DNA of 64,000 nt. Source: Xanthobacter oligotrophicus (lineage in GTDB: Bacteria; Pseudomonadota; Alphaproteobacteria; Rhizobiales; Xanthobacteraceae). Positions 37,835 through 45,949 of the stretch are shown piece by piece. The notes under the pieces were generated by a model that saw only the letters and a program-made list of their open reading frames with translations, ran no database searches and was not told the origin of the DNA. The stretch's first letter is position 1. Every line of letters begins with the position of its first letter. The stretch spans positions 62,001 through 126,000 of the forward strand of contig NZ_VTTL01000003.1 in NCBI RefSeq assembly GCF_008364685.1. The letters are read 5' to 3'. Both the position numbers and the translations under genes were made by a program.

Positions 37835-40192
37835 ATGGACTATTTCAAGCGCTTCAATTTCCTGTTCGCGACCCCGGTGTTCGACGCCGAGGATCTGGAG
37901 GGCGCCCGCTACAACCAGATCGTCGCGGAGATCGAGAGCTCCGGCTTCGAGGTGGTGAAGGCCCGCAACATCGAAGACGCCGAGATCGCGGTGCAGACCG
38001 ATGCCGCCATCGGCTGCATGCTGGTGGACTGGGGCAAGAAGGGGCTTGAGGGCAAGACCGCCTCCCTCATCAACCTGATGCGCCGGCGCGGCCTCGACTT
38101 CCCCATCATCCTGCTGATCCGCCGCAAGCGCTTCGAGGATGTGCCGGTGGAGGTGCTGGACTTCATCGACGGCTACGTCTTCCTCTCCGAGGAAACCCCC
38201 GCCTTCATCGCCAAGAACCTCATCAGCCGGCTGAAGCAATATGCCGAGACGCTGAAGACGCCCTTCTTCGGCGCGCTGGTGGATTATGCCGAGGAGGGCA
38301 ACCAGCTGTGGACCTGCCCCGGGCACAATGGCGGCGTGTTCTATTCCCGCAGCCCCATCGGCCGGGTGTTCATGGAGCATCTGGGCGAGGCGGTGTTCCG
38401 TGACGACCTCGACAATTCCGTGCTCGACCTCGGCGACCTCCTGACCCACGAAGGCCCGGCGCTGGCGGCGCAGAAGGAGGCGGCGAAGATCTTCGGCGCC
38501 GAGAAGACTTATTTCGTCCTCAACGGCACCTCCACCTCCAACAAGGTGGCGCTCTCCGCCCTCGTCACCGACGGCGACCTGGTGCTGTTCGACCGCAACA
38601 ATCACAAGGCCGCCCATCACGGCGCGCTGATGATCTCCGGCGGCATCCCGGTCTATGTGCCCACCGTGCGCAACGCCCATGGCCTCATCGGCCCCATGGA
38701 CTTCGCCGCACTGGACGAGACCGCCCTGCGCGAGCGCATCCGCACCCATCCGCTGGTGAAGGACCCCGACGCCTGGCAGAAGCCGCGTCCGTTCCGGGTC
38801 GCGGTGGTGGAGCAGTGCACCTATGACGGCACCATCCACAATGCCGAGATGATCCTGAAGGCCATCGGTCATCTCACCGACTACATCCTGTTCGACGAGG
38901 CCTGGGCGGGCTTCATGAAGTTCCACCCGCTCTATGCCGGGCGCTTCGCCATGGGCCTTGCCGACCTCGGCCCCGATGCGCCGGGCATCATCGCCACCCA
39001 GTCCACCCACAAGCAGCTGGCAAGCTTTTCCCAGGCCTCCCAGATCCACATGAAGGACAGGCACATCACCGGCCAGAAGCGCCGGGTGGAGCACCGGCGC
39101 TTCAACGAGAGCTTCATGCAGCACGCTTCCACCTCTCCCTTCTATCCCCTGTTCGCCTCCCTCGACGTGGGGGCGCAGATGATGAAGGGCCGATCCGGCG
39201 AAGTGCTGTGGGACGACACCATCCGCCTCGGCATCGAGCTCAGAAAGAAGATCCGTGCCGTGCGCCGCGAGTTCGAGGAAAAGGAGCAGCGCCCGGAGCG
39301 GCGCTGGTTCTTCGAGCCGTTCGTGCCCGACCGGGTGGCCATCCCCGACGTATCGAGCCCCGGCGCGGTGCACGAGGTGCCGTGGGAGAGCGTCGCCACC
39401 GACCTCCTCGCCACCAATCCGGCCTTCTGGCACCTCACCCCCGGCGCGTCCTGGCATGGCTTCGAGGGCATGGCGGCGGGCTTCGCCATGACCGACCCCA
39501 ACAAGCTGACCCTGCTCACCCCCGGCTTCGACCGCGCCACCGGCGCCTATGCCGAGCACGGCATTCCCGCGCCGGTGGTGGCACAATATCTGCGCGAGAA
39601 CCGCATCGTCGCCGAGAAGAACGACCTGAACTCCCTGCTGTTCCTGCTCACCCCCGGGGTCGAGGCCTCGAAGGCGGGCACCCTCATCTCCGGCCTCGTC
39701 GCCTTCAAGAAGCTGCATGACGAAAACGCGCTGCTGGAAGAGGCGATCCCGGAATTTTTCCGCCGCCGGCCGACGCGCTATGCCGGCGTGCGGCTGCGCG
39801 ACCTATGCGGGGAGATGCACCGCTTCTTCCGCGCCGCGAATGTGAGCGCGCTCCAGGCCATGCAATTTTCCGCCGCGCACCTGCCGGACATCGCCCTTTC
39901 GCCCCACGACGCGGCGCGCTGCCTGGTGCGCAACGACGTGGACTACCTGCCCATCGACGCCATCGCCGGGCGCATCGCGACCACGCCGTTCGTGGTCTAT
40001 CCGCCGGGCATCGCCACCATCGTGCCGGGCGAGCGGCTGACTGAGCGGGCCAAACCCATGATCGACTATCTCAAGATGTTCGAAGCCAGCTTCAACACCT
40101 TCCCCGGCTTCGACGTGGAGATCCAGGGCGTCTATCGCGAGACGGATGCGTCCGGCCGCGTGCGGCTCCATACTTATGTGGTCGCGGAATAG
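37835..40192 (+). CDS. Orn/Lys/Arg decarboxylase, biodegradative type
   Basis: A 785-residue PLP enzyme with the domain order of large fold-I decarboxylases: N-terminal wing (about 1-135), PLP core from WTCPGHNGGVFY, and C-terminal domain ending after FPGFDVEIQGVY. The PLP Lys is Lys393 in STHKQLASF. These enzymes convert lysine, ornithine or arginine to the diamine or agmatine, consuming a proton, and often help acid tolerance. The exact substrate cannot be told. No antiporter gene is adjacent. The ATG at 37835 gives the family N-terminus; it lies 131 bp after the transporter operon, so it may have its own promoter. Confidence 0.9.
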   Translation: MDYFKRFNFLFATPVFDAEDLEGARYNQIVAEIESSGFEVVKARNIEDAEIAVQTDAAIGCMLVDWGKKGLEGKTASLINLMRRRGLDFPIILLIRRKRFEDVPVEVLDFIDGYVFLSEETPAFIAKNLISRLKQYAETLKTPFFGALVDYAEEGNQLWTCPGHNGGVFYSRSPIGRVFMEHLGEAVFRDDLDNSVLDLGDLLTHEGPALAAQKEAAKIFGAEKTYFVLNGTSTSNKVALSALVTDGDLVLFDRNNHKAAHHGALMISGGIPVYVPTVRNAHGLIGPMDFAALDETALRERIRTHPLVKDPDAWQKPRPFRVAVVEQCTYDGTIHNAEMILKAIGHLTDYILFDEAWAGFMKFHPLYAGRFAMGLADLGPDAPGIIATQSTHKQLASFSQASQIHMKDRHITGQKRRVEHRRFNESFMQHASTSPFYPLFASLDVGAQMMKGRSGEVLWDDTIRLGIELRKKIRAVRREFEEKEQRPERRWFFEPFVPDRVAIPDVSSPGAVHEVPWESVATDLLATNPAFWHLTPGASWHGFEGMAAGFAMTDPNKLTLLTPGFDRATGAYAEHGIPAPVVAQYLRENRIVAEKNDLNSLLFLLTPGVEASKAGTLISGLVAFKKLHDENALLEEAIPEFFRRRPTRYAGVRLRDLCGEMHRFFRAANVSALQAMQFSAAHLPDIALSPHDAARCLVRNDVDYLPIDAIAGRIATTPFVVYPPGIATIVPGERLTERAKPMIDYLKMFEASFNTFPGFDVEIQGVYRETDASGRVRLHTYVVAE

Positions 40193-40225
40193 GCTTTGGT
40201 CAGCTTGGGAGTGTCGGGTTCGTCC

Positions 40226-40786
40226 ATGGAGCAGGAGCAAGCTGTCGTCGTCCGCCCGTCGCGGGAAGCGGACGTGGATGCCATGCTGGCGATCTATCGC
40301 CACCATATCCGTCGCGGCGTCGAGGAAGGCGTGGACGACGCCGACACACCGCAGCCGGACGACCTGCGCGAGCGGCGCAAGAACCTGAAGAGCCGGCGCT
40401 TCCCCCACCTCGTCGCCACCCGCGGCGAGGTGGTGGTGGGCTATGCCTATGTGGTGCTGTTCCGCAAGCGGCCGGCCTACCGCTACAGCGTCAAGCACTC
40501 GATCTACGTGCACCACGCGCATCTCGGCCAGGGCATCGGCCGCCACCTCATGCGGGGGCTGATCGATGCCTGCGCGGCAGCCGGCTTTCGCCAGATGATC
40601 GGCTATATCGACGCCGACAACACCGCCTCGCTGACCCTGCACGAGAAGTTTGGCTTCGTGCGCGTGGGCCATCTGCCGGGGGTGGCCTATCGCTACGGTC
40701 GCTGGTCGGACAGCGTCATGGTGCAACGCTCGCTGGGCCCCGGCGCCACCACCCCGCCGCCCCCGCTGCCCCTGTCCACCCGCTGA
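40226..40786 (+). CDS. GNAT acetyltransferase (phosphinothricin-acetyltransferase-like)
   Basis: A 186-residue N-acetyltransferase. The GNAT fold is clear: VVRPSREADVDAMLAIYRHHI at the start, the acetyl-CoA loop HLGQGIGRHLM at about residues 101-111, and the YIDADNTASLTLHEKFGFVRVG ending typical of the phosphinothricin/methionine-sulfone subgroup. The substrate is an unknown amine or amino-acid derivative. Starts at 40196 (GTG) or 40226 (ATG) are possible. It ends in a Pro-rich tail. It follows the decarboxylase by 33 bp and may be co-transcribed; acetylation of the amine product is only a speculation. Confidence 0.83.
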   Translation: MEQEQAVVVRPSREADVDAMLAIYRHHIRRGVEEGVDDADTPQPDDLRERRKNLKSRRFPHLVATRGEVVVGYAYVVLFRKRPAYRYSVKHSIYVHHAHLGQGIGRHLMRGLIDACAAAGFRQMIGYIDADNTASLTLHEKFGFVRVGHLPGVAYRYGRWSDSVMVQRSLGPGATTPPPPLPLSTR

Positions 40787-41118
40787 ACCGGGAAACGCTG
40801 CGGGCGTGCGTCCTCTTCCGCCCGCCTGTCGCAACCGCCGGCGCATGCGCCGCGCGACGGCAAGGACCATCACGCGCAGCGCCAACCGCATTAAATCAAC
40901 CTTATCAAGAGAATAGCTTGAAATTTCATGCTGCAAGGTCTTGAGGCGTACGGCCTGGACTTCGGCACCCGCTCCAAAGTCCTTAATTGTGCATTCTGTG
41001 TCGTTCTTTCCCGACCGGCAAAAAGGTACGCAATTATCGCATATTGCGGGGTCGACCTGCGGGGCGTATCGAACCCGTCGAAACAAAAGCAATACATAGA
41101 ACGACGAAAGGCACCCCC
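40787..41118. other. Intergenic region upstream of mosB-mosA
   Basis: This region has no credible gene. A GC-rich hairpin (40800-40806 with 40819-40825) may end the preceding unit. From about 40890 the sequence becomes notably AT-rich, as expected of a promoter region, and contains a 20-bp dyad listed separately. Confidence 0.5.
41029..41048. promoter_or_regulatory. 20-bp dyad upstream of molybdenum storage genes
   Basis: CGCAAT and ATTGCG form a perfect inverted repeat with an 8-bp spacer, ending 70 bp before the mosB ATG. It is a candidate operator for molybdate- or nitrogen-responsive control. It does not match the classic ModE box. Confidence 0.45.
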
Positions 41119-41931
41119 ATGGCCAATACGACGGCGGAGCTCGAAGCGCTCCTCTCGCAGCGATCGCTGACCGACGCGCAGCTCCTGGCGGCGGCGGAGA
41201 CATCGGCGGACTTCCGCATCCTGCCGGACGCGACCGTGCTCAAGATCGGTGGCCAGAGCATCATCGACCGTGGCCGCGCCGCCGTCTATCCGCTCATCGA
41301 CGAGATCGTCGCCGCCCGCAAAAGCCACAAGCTGCTGATCGGCACCGGTGCCGGCACCCGCGCCCGCCACCTGTATTCCATCGCGGCGGAGCTGAACCTG
41401 CCGGCCGGCGTGCTGTCGCAGCTCGGCGCCTCGGTGGCCGACCAGAATGCCGAGATGCTGGGCCAGCTATTGGCCAAGCACGGCATCTCCAAGGTGGACG
41501 GCGCCGGGCTCTCGGCCGTGCCGCTGTATCTTGCCGAGGTGCACGCCGTGGTCTTCGCCGGCATGCCGCCCTATTCGCTGTGGACGCGCCCCGCCGCCGA
41601 GGGCGTCATCCCGCCCTACCGCACCGACGCTGGTTGCTTCCTGCTGGCCGAGCAGTTCGGCTGCAAGCAGATGATCTACGTGAAGGACGAGAACGGCCTC
41701 TACAGCGCCAACCCGAAGACGGACAAGGATGCCACCTTCATCCCCCGCATCTCGGTGGACGAGATGAAGGCGCGGGGGCTCGCCGACTCGATCCTCGAGT
41801 TCCCCATGCTCGACCTGCTCAAGCAGGCCCGCCACGTGCGCGAGGTGCAGGTCGTGAACGGCCTCATCCCCGGCAACCTGACCCGCGCGCTCGCCGGCGA
41901 GCATGTCGGCACCATCATCACTGCGAGCTGA
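41119..41931 (+). CDS. mosB: Molybdenum storage protein subunit beta
   Basis: MosB and MosA form a cytoplasmic heterohexameric cage that stores molybdenum as polyoxomolybdate clusters at the expense of ATP. The 270-residue protein starts MANTTAELEALLSQRSLTDAQL and has the amino-acid-kinase fold blocks LKIGGQSIIDRGRAAVYPLIDEIV and LLIGTGAGTRARHLYSIAA. It closely resembles the Azotobacter vinelandii protein, including the ending REVQVVNGLIPGNLTRAL. The ATG at 41119 follows AAAGG. Twelve bases separate it from mosA. A Mo store fits a region rich in molybdoenzymes. Confidence 0.93.
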   Translation: MANTTAELEALLSQRSLTDAQLLAAAETSADFRILPDATVLKIGGQSIIDRGRAAVYPLIDEIVAARKSHKLLIGTGAGTRARHLYSIAAELNLPAGVLSQLGASVADQNAEMLGQLLAKHGISKVDGAGLSAVPLYLAEVHAVVFAGMPPYSLWTRPAAEGVIPPYRTDAGCFLLAEQFGCKQMIYVKDENGLYSANPKTDKDATFIPRISVDEMKARGLADSILEFPMLDLLKQARHVREVQVVNGLIPGNLTRALAGEHVGTIITAS

Positions 41932-41943
41932 AGAAGAACTGCC

Positions 41944-42777
41944 ATGTCTGATACTTCCAACGGCATCAAGCACGTCGCCTCGCCGCTCGCGCGCCAGACC
42001 CTCCTCGACGGCCAGCTCACCCGCCCCGTCGCCGGCGTCAAGCCCATCCGCCTCCTGCCCTGGCTGCAGGTGGTGAAGATCGGCGGCCGCGCCATCATGG
42101 ATCGCGGCCCGAAGGCGATCCTTCCCATCGTGGAGGAGATCCGCAAGCTGCTGCCCGAGCATCGCCTGCTGATCCTCACCGGCGCCGGCATCCGCGCCCG
42201 CCACCTCTACGGCGTCGGCCTCGACCTCGGCCTGCCGGTGGGCACGCTCGCCCCGCTCGCCGCCAGCGAGGCCGGCCAGAACGGCCACATCCTCGCCACG
42301 CTGCTGGCGCCGGAAGGCGTCTCCTACGTGGAGCACCCGACCATCGCGAGCCAGCTTGCGATCCATCTCTCCGCCGCCCGCGCGGTGGTGGGCAGCGGCT
42401 TCCCGCCTTACCACCATCACGAGTTCCCGGGCTCGCGCATCCCGACCCACCGGGCCGACACCGGCGCGTTCCTGCTCGCCGATGCGCTGGGCGCGGCGGG
42501 CCTGACCATCGTGGAGGACGTGGACGGCGTCTATTCCACCGATCCGAACGGTCCTGACGGCGCCTCGGCGAAGTTCCTGCCCGAGGTCAGCGCCGCCGAC
42601 CTTGCCACCGGCGAGGGCACGCTGCCCTTCGACCGCGCACTGCTCGACGTGATGGCCACCGCCCGCCACATCGAGCGGGTGCAGGTGGTGAACGGCCTGG
42701 TGCCGGGCCGCCTCACCTCTGCCCTGCGCGGCGAGCATGTGGGCAGCATCGTCCACACCGCCGCCCGCCGCAACTGA
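41944..42777 (+). CDS. mosA: Molybdenum storage protein subunit alpha
   Basis: This is the 277-residue partner of MosB. Diagnostic blocks are [54 protein letters not shown] and the His-rich [25 protein letters not shown], which contributes residues lining the polyoxomolybdate cavity. The amino-acid-kinase fold binds ATP for molybdate loading. It is followed by a strong terminator, making mosB-mosA a two-gene unit. Confidence 0.94.
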   Translation: MSDTSNGIKHVASPLARQTLLDGQLTRPVAGVKPIRLLPWLQVVKIGGRAIMDRGPKAILPIVEEIRKLLPEHRLLILTGAGIRARHLYGVGLDLGLPVGTLAPLAASEAGQNGHILATLLAPEGVSYVEHPTIASQLAIHLSAARAVVGSGFPPYHHHEFPGSRIPTHRADTGAFLLADALGAAGLTIVEDVDGVYSTDPNGPDGASAKFLPEVSAADLATGEGTLPFDRALLDVMATARHIERVQVVNGLVPGRLTSALRGEHVGSIVHTAARRN

Positions 42778-42803
42778 GGCCGACCAGCTTCGCTTTGCCC
42801 CTC

Positions 42804-42831
42804 AGCCCCCCTCCCCCGGGAGGGGGGCTTT
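42804..42831 (+). terminator. Rho-independent terminator of mosBA
   Basis: A 12-bp GC-rich stem (42804-42815 with 42818-42829, tight loop) is followed by a short CTTTGC run, 27 bp after the mosA stop. Confidence 0.7.
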
Positions 42832-42947
42832 GCATGCAGCGGTTGCGCTGGCGGCCAGCCCCTCTGAATATCCGACGCCGCCCCGCGAAAAACGCGCGAA
42901 ACACAAAGGTGCTACCGAAGCGGCTTCGACGGAGCTGGGAGCACCCG

Positions 42948-43361
42948 ATGACCATTTCCACGCCCATCACCGGCAAGACGCGGACCGGCACGACACGGAA
43001 CTGGTCGCGGACCGCGCGCCGCCTCGTCGGCACCCTCGCCGTGGCCGGCGCCCTTGCCTGCGGGATCGCAAGCGCCGCTGCGGAGCAGGCCGTCAGCCTG
43101 TTCAAGATCGTCACCGTGCGCGACGAGATCGTGGTGGGGGTGGGACCGCAGGATGCCACGGCCCTCGGCGGCAGCGATGTCACGGCGGTGGGGCGCGCCC
43201 TCAAGGGCGGCGGCGAGCTGACCCTCTGGCAATATGCCGTGCGCAAGGCGCCGGACGGCGAGCTGGAGCAGGCGCCCCTGCGCCGCATCAGCATCATCGG
43301 CAGCGACAGCCTCCGCGTGGAGCCCTATGCCACCCCGCTGCGGGTGGTCGCCCCCAAATGA
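42948..43361 (+). CDS. Hypothetical exported protein
   Basis: A 137-residue protein with a positively charged start and a signal-peptide-like segment (about residues 29-48, RLVGTLAVAGALACGIASAAA). The mature part is small, beta-rich and ends LRVVAPK. No family recognised. The ATG at 42948 has GGGAG eight bases upstream. Its stop overlaps the following start (ATGATG), so the two exported proteins are coupled. Confidence 0.65.
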   Translation: MTISTPITGKTRTGTTRNWSRTARRLVGTLAVAGALACGIASAAAEQAVSLFKIVTVRDEIVVGVGPQDATALGGSDVTAVGRALKGGGELTLWQYAVRKAPDGELEQAPLRRISIIGSDSLRVEPYATPLRVVAPK

Positions 43362-44332
43362 TGCGCGCCCGGAAGACGCCACGCCGCAGGCCCCTGCCCC
43401 GCATCGCGCCCGCCGTCTTCGCCTCTGGTCTCGCCCTCTGGCTCGCGTCACCGCTCCCGGCGCGGGGGCAGGAGGCGGCCTGGCTCGCGGAGGCAAAGGC
43501 GAAGCTGCCGCCCTCACTGGTGGCGGGGCGCGTCATCCGCCTCGATGAGGAGGCGCTGAAGGCCACCGTCGCCGTGTTCCCCGCCGGGGCGGATTCGCCC
43601 GCCACCCCCGGCAGCGTGTTCACGCCCCTCCAGGTGCTGGAGGTGGATCTCAAGTCGGACAACGGCACCCTCGCCGTGGCCACGACCACCGTGCGCGCCC
43701 GCCGGCCCGGCGAGCCAAGCGACGACGACAGCGAGCCCTACCAGGCCGAACTGCGCGCGGCCTTGGCGGCCAGGCGCAAGGCGGAACCGCAGGTGGAACC
43801 ATGCCGCATCAAGGGATGGGCGCTCAACGACACCCGCCATAGCCTCCCGGTGCGCGCCGCGCCATCGGCGGATGCGAAGGTGGTGGGCCATCTCGCGCCG
43901 GTCCGCGTCACCCCCGACTCCGGACAGGGCTCGGAAGAGGGGTGGCGGGTGGAATTCGACATCACCGGCTACAGCCACGGCTGGTTCCGCATCGCCAAGG
44001 CGACACCGCCCGGCACGCCTTATGGTGATCCGCCGCCGAAGCGCTATCCACGGACCTATTCCGGCCCCGGCTGGATCCGCGCCAGCGAAGCCGGCGGGGC
44101 CTATGCCAACTCGCAGATGCCGGTGCGGCGCCTTTTGTCCGCTCCCCATGTGGATGCACCGGGCGAGCCGCCGGGCGCCGACGTGGCCGGGCCGGACGGC
44201 GCGCTCTCCATCGACGGAACATTGGTGCGCCTTTTCGCCTGCTCGGCGAACTGGGCGCTGACCGAAAGCCGGGACGGCCGCCGCGGCTGGTGGCGCGGCA
44301 TCTGCTCCAACCAGGTCACCAACTGCAGCTGA
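43358..44332 (+). CDS. Hypothetical exported protein, possible SH3-like domain
   Basis: A 324-residue protein with an N-terminal signal (residues about 13-37, LPRIAPAVFASGLALWLASPLPARG). The stretch HSLPVRAAPSADAKVVGHLAPVRVTP, followed by GWFRIAKA and GPGWIRAS, resembles bacterial SH3-type repeats of periplasmic proteins. Cys residues near the C-terminus (LFACSANWAL, GICSNQVTNCS) could form disulfides. Function unknown. It is paired with the preceding exported protein. Confidence 0.68.
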   Translation: MMRARKTPRRRPLPRIAPAVFASGLALWLASPLPARGQEAAWLAEAKAKLPPSLVAGRVIRLDEEALKATVAVFPAGADSPATPGSVFTPLQVLEVDLKSDNGTLAVATTTVRARRPGEPSDDDSEPYQAELRAALAARRKAEPQVEPCRIKGWALNDTRHSLPVRAAPSADAKVVGHLAPVRVTPDSGQGSEEGWRVEFDITGYSHGWFRIAKATPPGTPYGDPPPKRYPRTYSGPGWIRASEAGGAYANSQMPVRRLLSAPHVDAPGEPPGADVAGPDGALSIDGTLVRLFACSANWALTESRDGRRGWWRGICSNQVTNCS

Positions 44333-44333
44333 T

Positions 44334-44436
44334 ACCATCGTCCTCGGTCTTCGACCGATGCCAAGTGGGTTACGCTCAAACGCCGCGCGGGCTTGACCAA
44401 TGGCCCATGAGAGAAGCTCATGGGCCATTGGTATGA
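44334..44436. repeat. Dispersed intergenic repeat, long copy with 15-bp hairpin
   Basis: This is the second copy of the element at 23561-23642. It has the same blocks plus an extra perfect 15-bp hairpin (44397-44411 with 44417-44431, loop AGAAG). It starts two bases after the preceding stop and may act as its terminator. Confidence 0.72.
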
Positions 44437-44551
44437 CGGGGCAAGGGGACGCTCCCCAACCTGCGCCTTGGCCATTCCGTTCAGGCAGCGTCCGCCCTAG
44501 ACTGCTCGCTCTGCGGGCATCTGGTGAGGAGGGCGCTTCCGGCGCGCGAGC

Positions 44552-45328
44552 ATGGCGGGGCAATCGACGGGCGGGGAGACGGGCTGGCGCATCGTCGTGG
44601 TGGACGACGAGGAAGCACTGCGCGAGACGGTGGCCGAATATCTCGCCGGCCAGGGGTTCCGCGTGCGCTCGGCCGCGAGCGGGCGCGATCTCGACACGCT
44701 TCTGGCCGCCGATCAGGCCGACCTCATCCTCATGGACGTGCACATGCCGGGGGAGGACGGCCTCACCCTCGCCCGCCGCATCCGCTCCACCGCACCGACG
44801 CCCATCATCATGCTGACCGCGGCCGACGACATCGTCGACCGCGTGGCGGGCCTCGAGGTCGGCGCCGACGATTATGTGGTGAAACCCTTCGACCTGCGCG
44901 AGCTGAAGGCCCGCATCCGCGCCGTGCTGCGCCGCTACACCGCGCCCGCGCCGACCGAGCCCTCACCAACCGAGCCGGCGCCCGCGAACGGCACCGCGCC
45001 CGCCGGTGCGGACCTGACACCGTGCGGCGTCGTCTTCCTGGACATGGAGGCCCATTGCCTCGTCAAGCGGGACGGCACGCGGGAGATGCTCACCGCCATG
45101 GAGTTCGACCTGCTGCGGGTGTTCCTGCAAAACCCCAACCGCGTCCTCACCCGCGACCGGCTGCTCGACCTCGCCCATGACCGGGACAACGAGCCATTCG
45201 ACCGCAGCATCGACGTGCGGGTGACCCGCCTGCGCAAGAAGATCGAAGCCGACCCGGCCAAGCCCCAGGCCATCAAGACGGTGCGCGGCGTCGGCTACCT
45301 GTTCGTGCCCGGCCCCCGGGGCACATGA
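44552..45328 (+). CDS. OmpR-family response regulator
   Basis: A 258-residue two-domain regulator. The receiver domain (about residues 13-125) has the acidic pair DDE, phospho-acceptor Asp62 in LILMDVHMP, Thr in MLTAADD and Lys in YVVKPFD. A Thr/Pro/Ala linker leads to a winged-helix DNA-binding domain (about residues 155-250, LTAMEFDLLRVFLQNPNRVLTRDRLLDLAHD). The hybrid kinase at 45950 on the other strand is a plausible partner, but it has its own receiver and is convergent, so the pairing is not proven. Confidence 0.92.
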   Translation: MAGQSTGGETGWRIVVVDDEEALRETVAEYLAGQGFRVRSAASGRDLDTLLAADQADLILMDVHMPGEDGLTLARRIRSTAPTPIIMLTAADDIVDRVAGLEVGADDYVVKPFDLRELKARIRAVLRRYTAPAPTEPSPTEPAPANGTAPAGADLTPCGVVFLDMEAHCLVKRDGTREMLTAMEFDLLRVFLQNPNRVLTRDRLLDLAHDRDNEPFDRSIDVRVTRLRKKIEADPAKPQAIKTVRGVGYLFVPGPRGT

Positions 45329-45418
45329 CGACACCTCCGGCCGGGGTCTCCCTGAACGGGAGGCTCCGGCCGGAGGATCGCACACGGAACGGCAGCGCGG
45401 GGATGCCGCCGCCCGGGT

Positions 45419-45892
45419 TCAGAGCGCGCCCGCGGAGGCGGAACGCGAAAGCAGATCGCCGGCCACGTCGGCCTCGGCGGCGACGCCATGGGCCGCGGCG
45501 ATCATCACGCCGGCCACGACCTCGTAGGCATCGGACCAGGCCCGGCGCAGGTCCATGGAGAAGCGGGGGCCGAAATAGAGCGACAGGGTCTCGATCAAGG
45601 CCGCGCCCACCGTCGCGTAGTGCGCGTCGCGCACCCCATAACGGACGTGGCGCACGGCGAGCTGCTCCAGCACCGGAACCACCTTGTCCAGGCTCCGCAG
45701 CGAGGCGACGACGAGACCCAGCGCGGCGAAGAGCTTCTGCCCCTGCCCCGCCATGTCCGTATCCCCGAACAGCCGCTTCAGCGCCGGATCAAGCACGAAC
45801 AGCCGCTCGTAGAACAGCGCAGCCGCCGCGTCCCGGTTCGCGGAAACCTCGGCGAAGCTGGTTTCGAGAAGCGCGATCTGGTCGTCGTGCAT
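45419..45892 (-). CDS. Single-domain globin
   Basis: A 157-residue haemoglobin-like protein of the bacterial single-domain (Vgb/flavohaemoglobin-like) type. The start is QIALLETSFAEVSANRDAAAALFYERLFVLDPALKRLF, and the proximal His is in LEQLAVRHVRYGV. It should bind O2 or NO through haem; no reductase domain is present. It starts 57 bp after the stop of the upstream PAS histidine kinase on the same strand, so the two are likely co-transcribed, suggesting gas or redox sensing. Confidence 0.87.
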   Translation of the reverse strand: MHDDQIALLETSFAEVSANRDAAAALFYERLFVLDPALKRLFGDTDMAGQGQKLFAALGLVVASLRSLDKVVPVLEQLAVRHVRYGVRDAHYATVGAALIETLSLYFGPRFSMDLRRAWSDAYEVVAGVMIAAAHGVAAEADVAGDLLSRSASAGAL

Positions 45893-45949
45893 GGCCGTCC
45901 CTTGCGGTGAACGGGGCGCACTTTGACCGACATGTGTTGCTGCAGGCGG

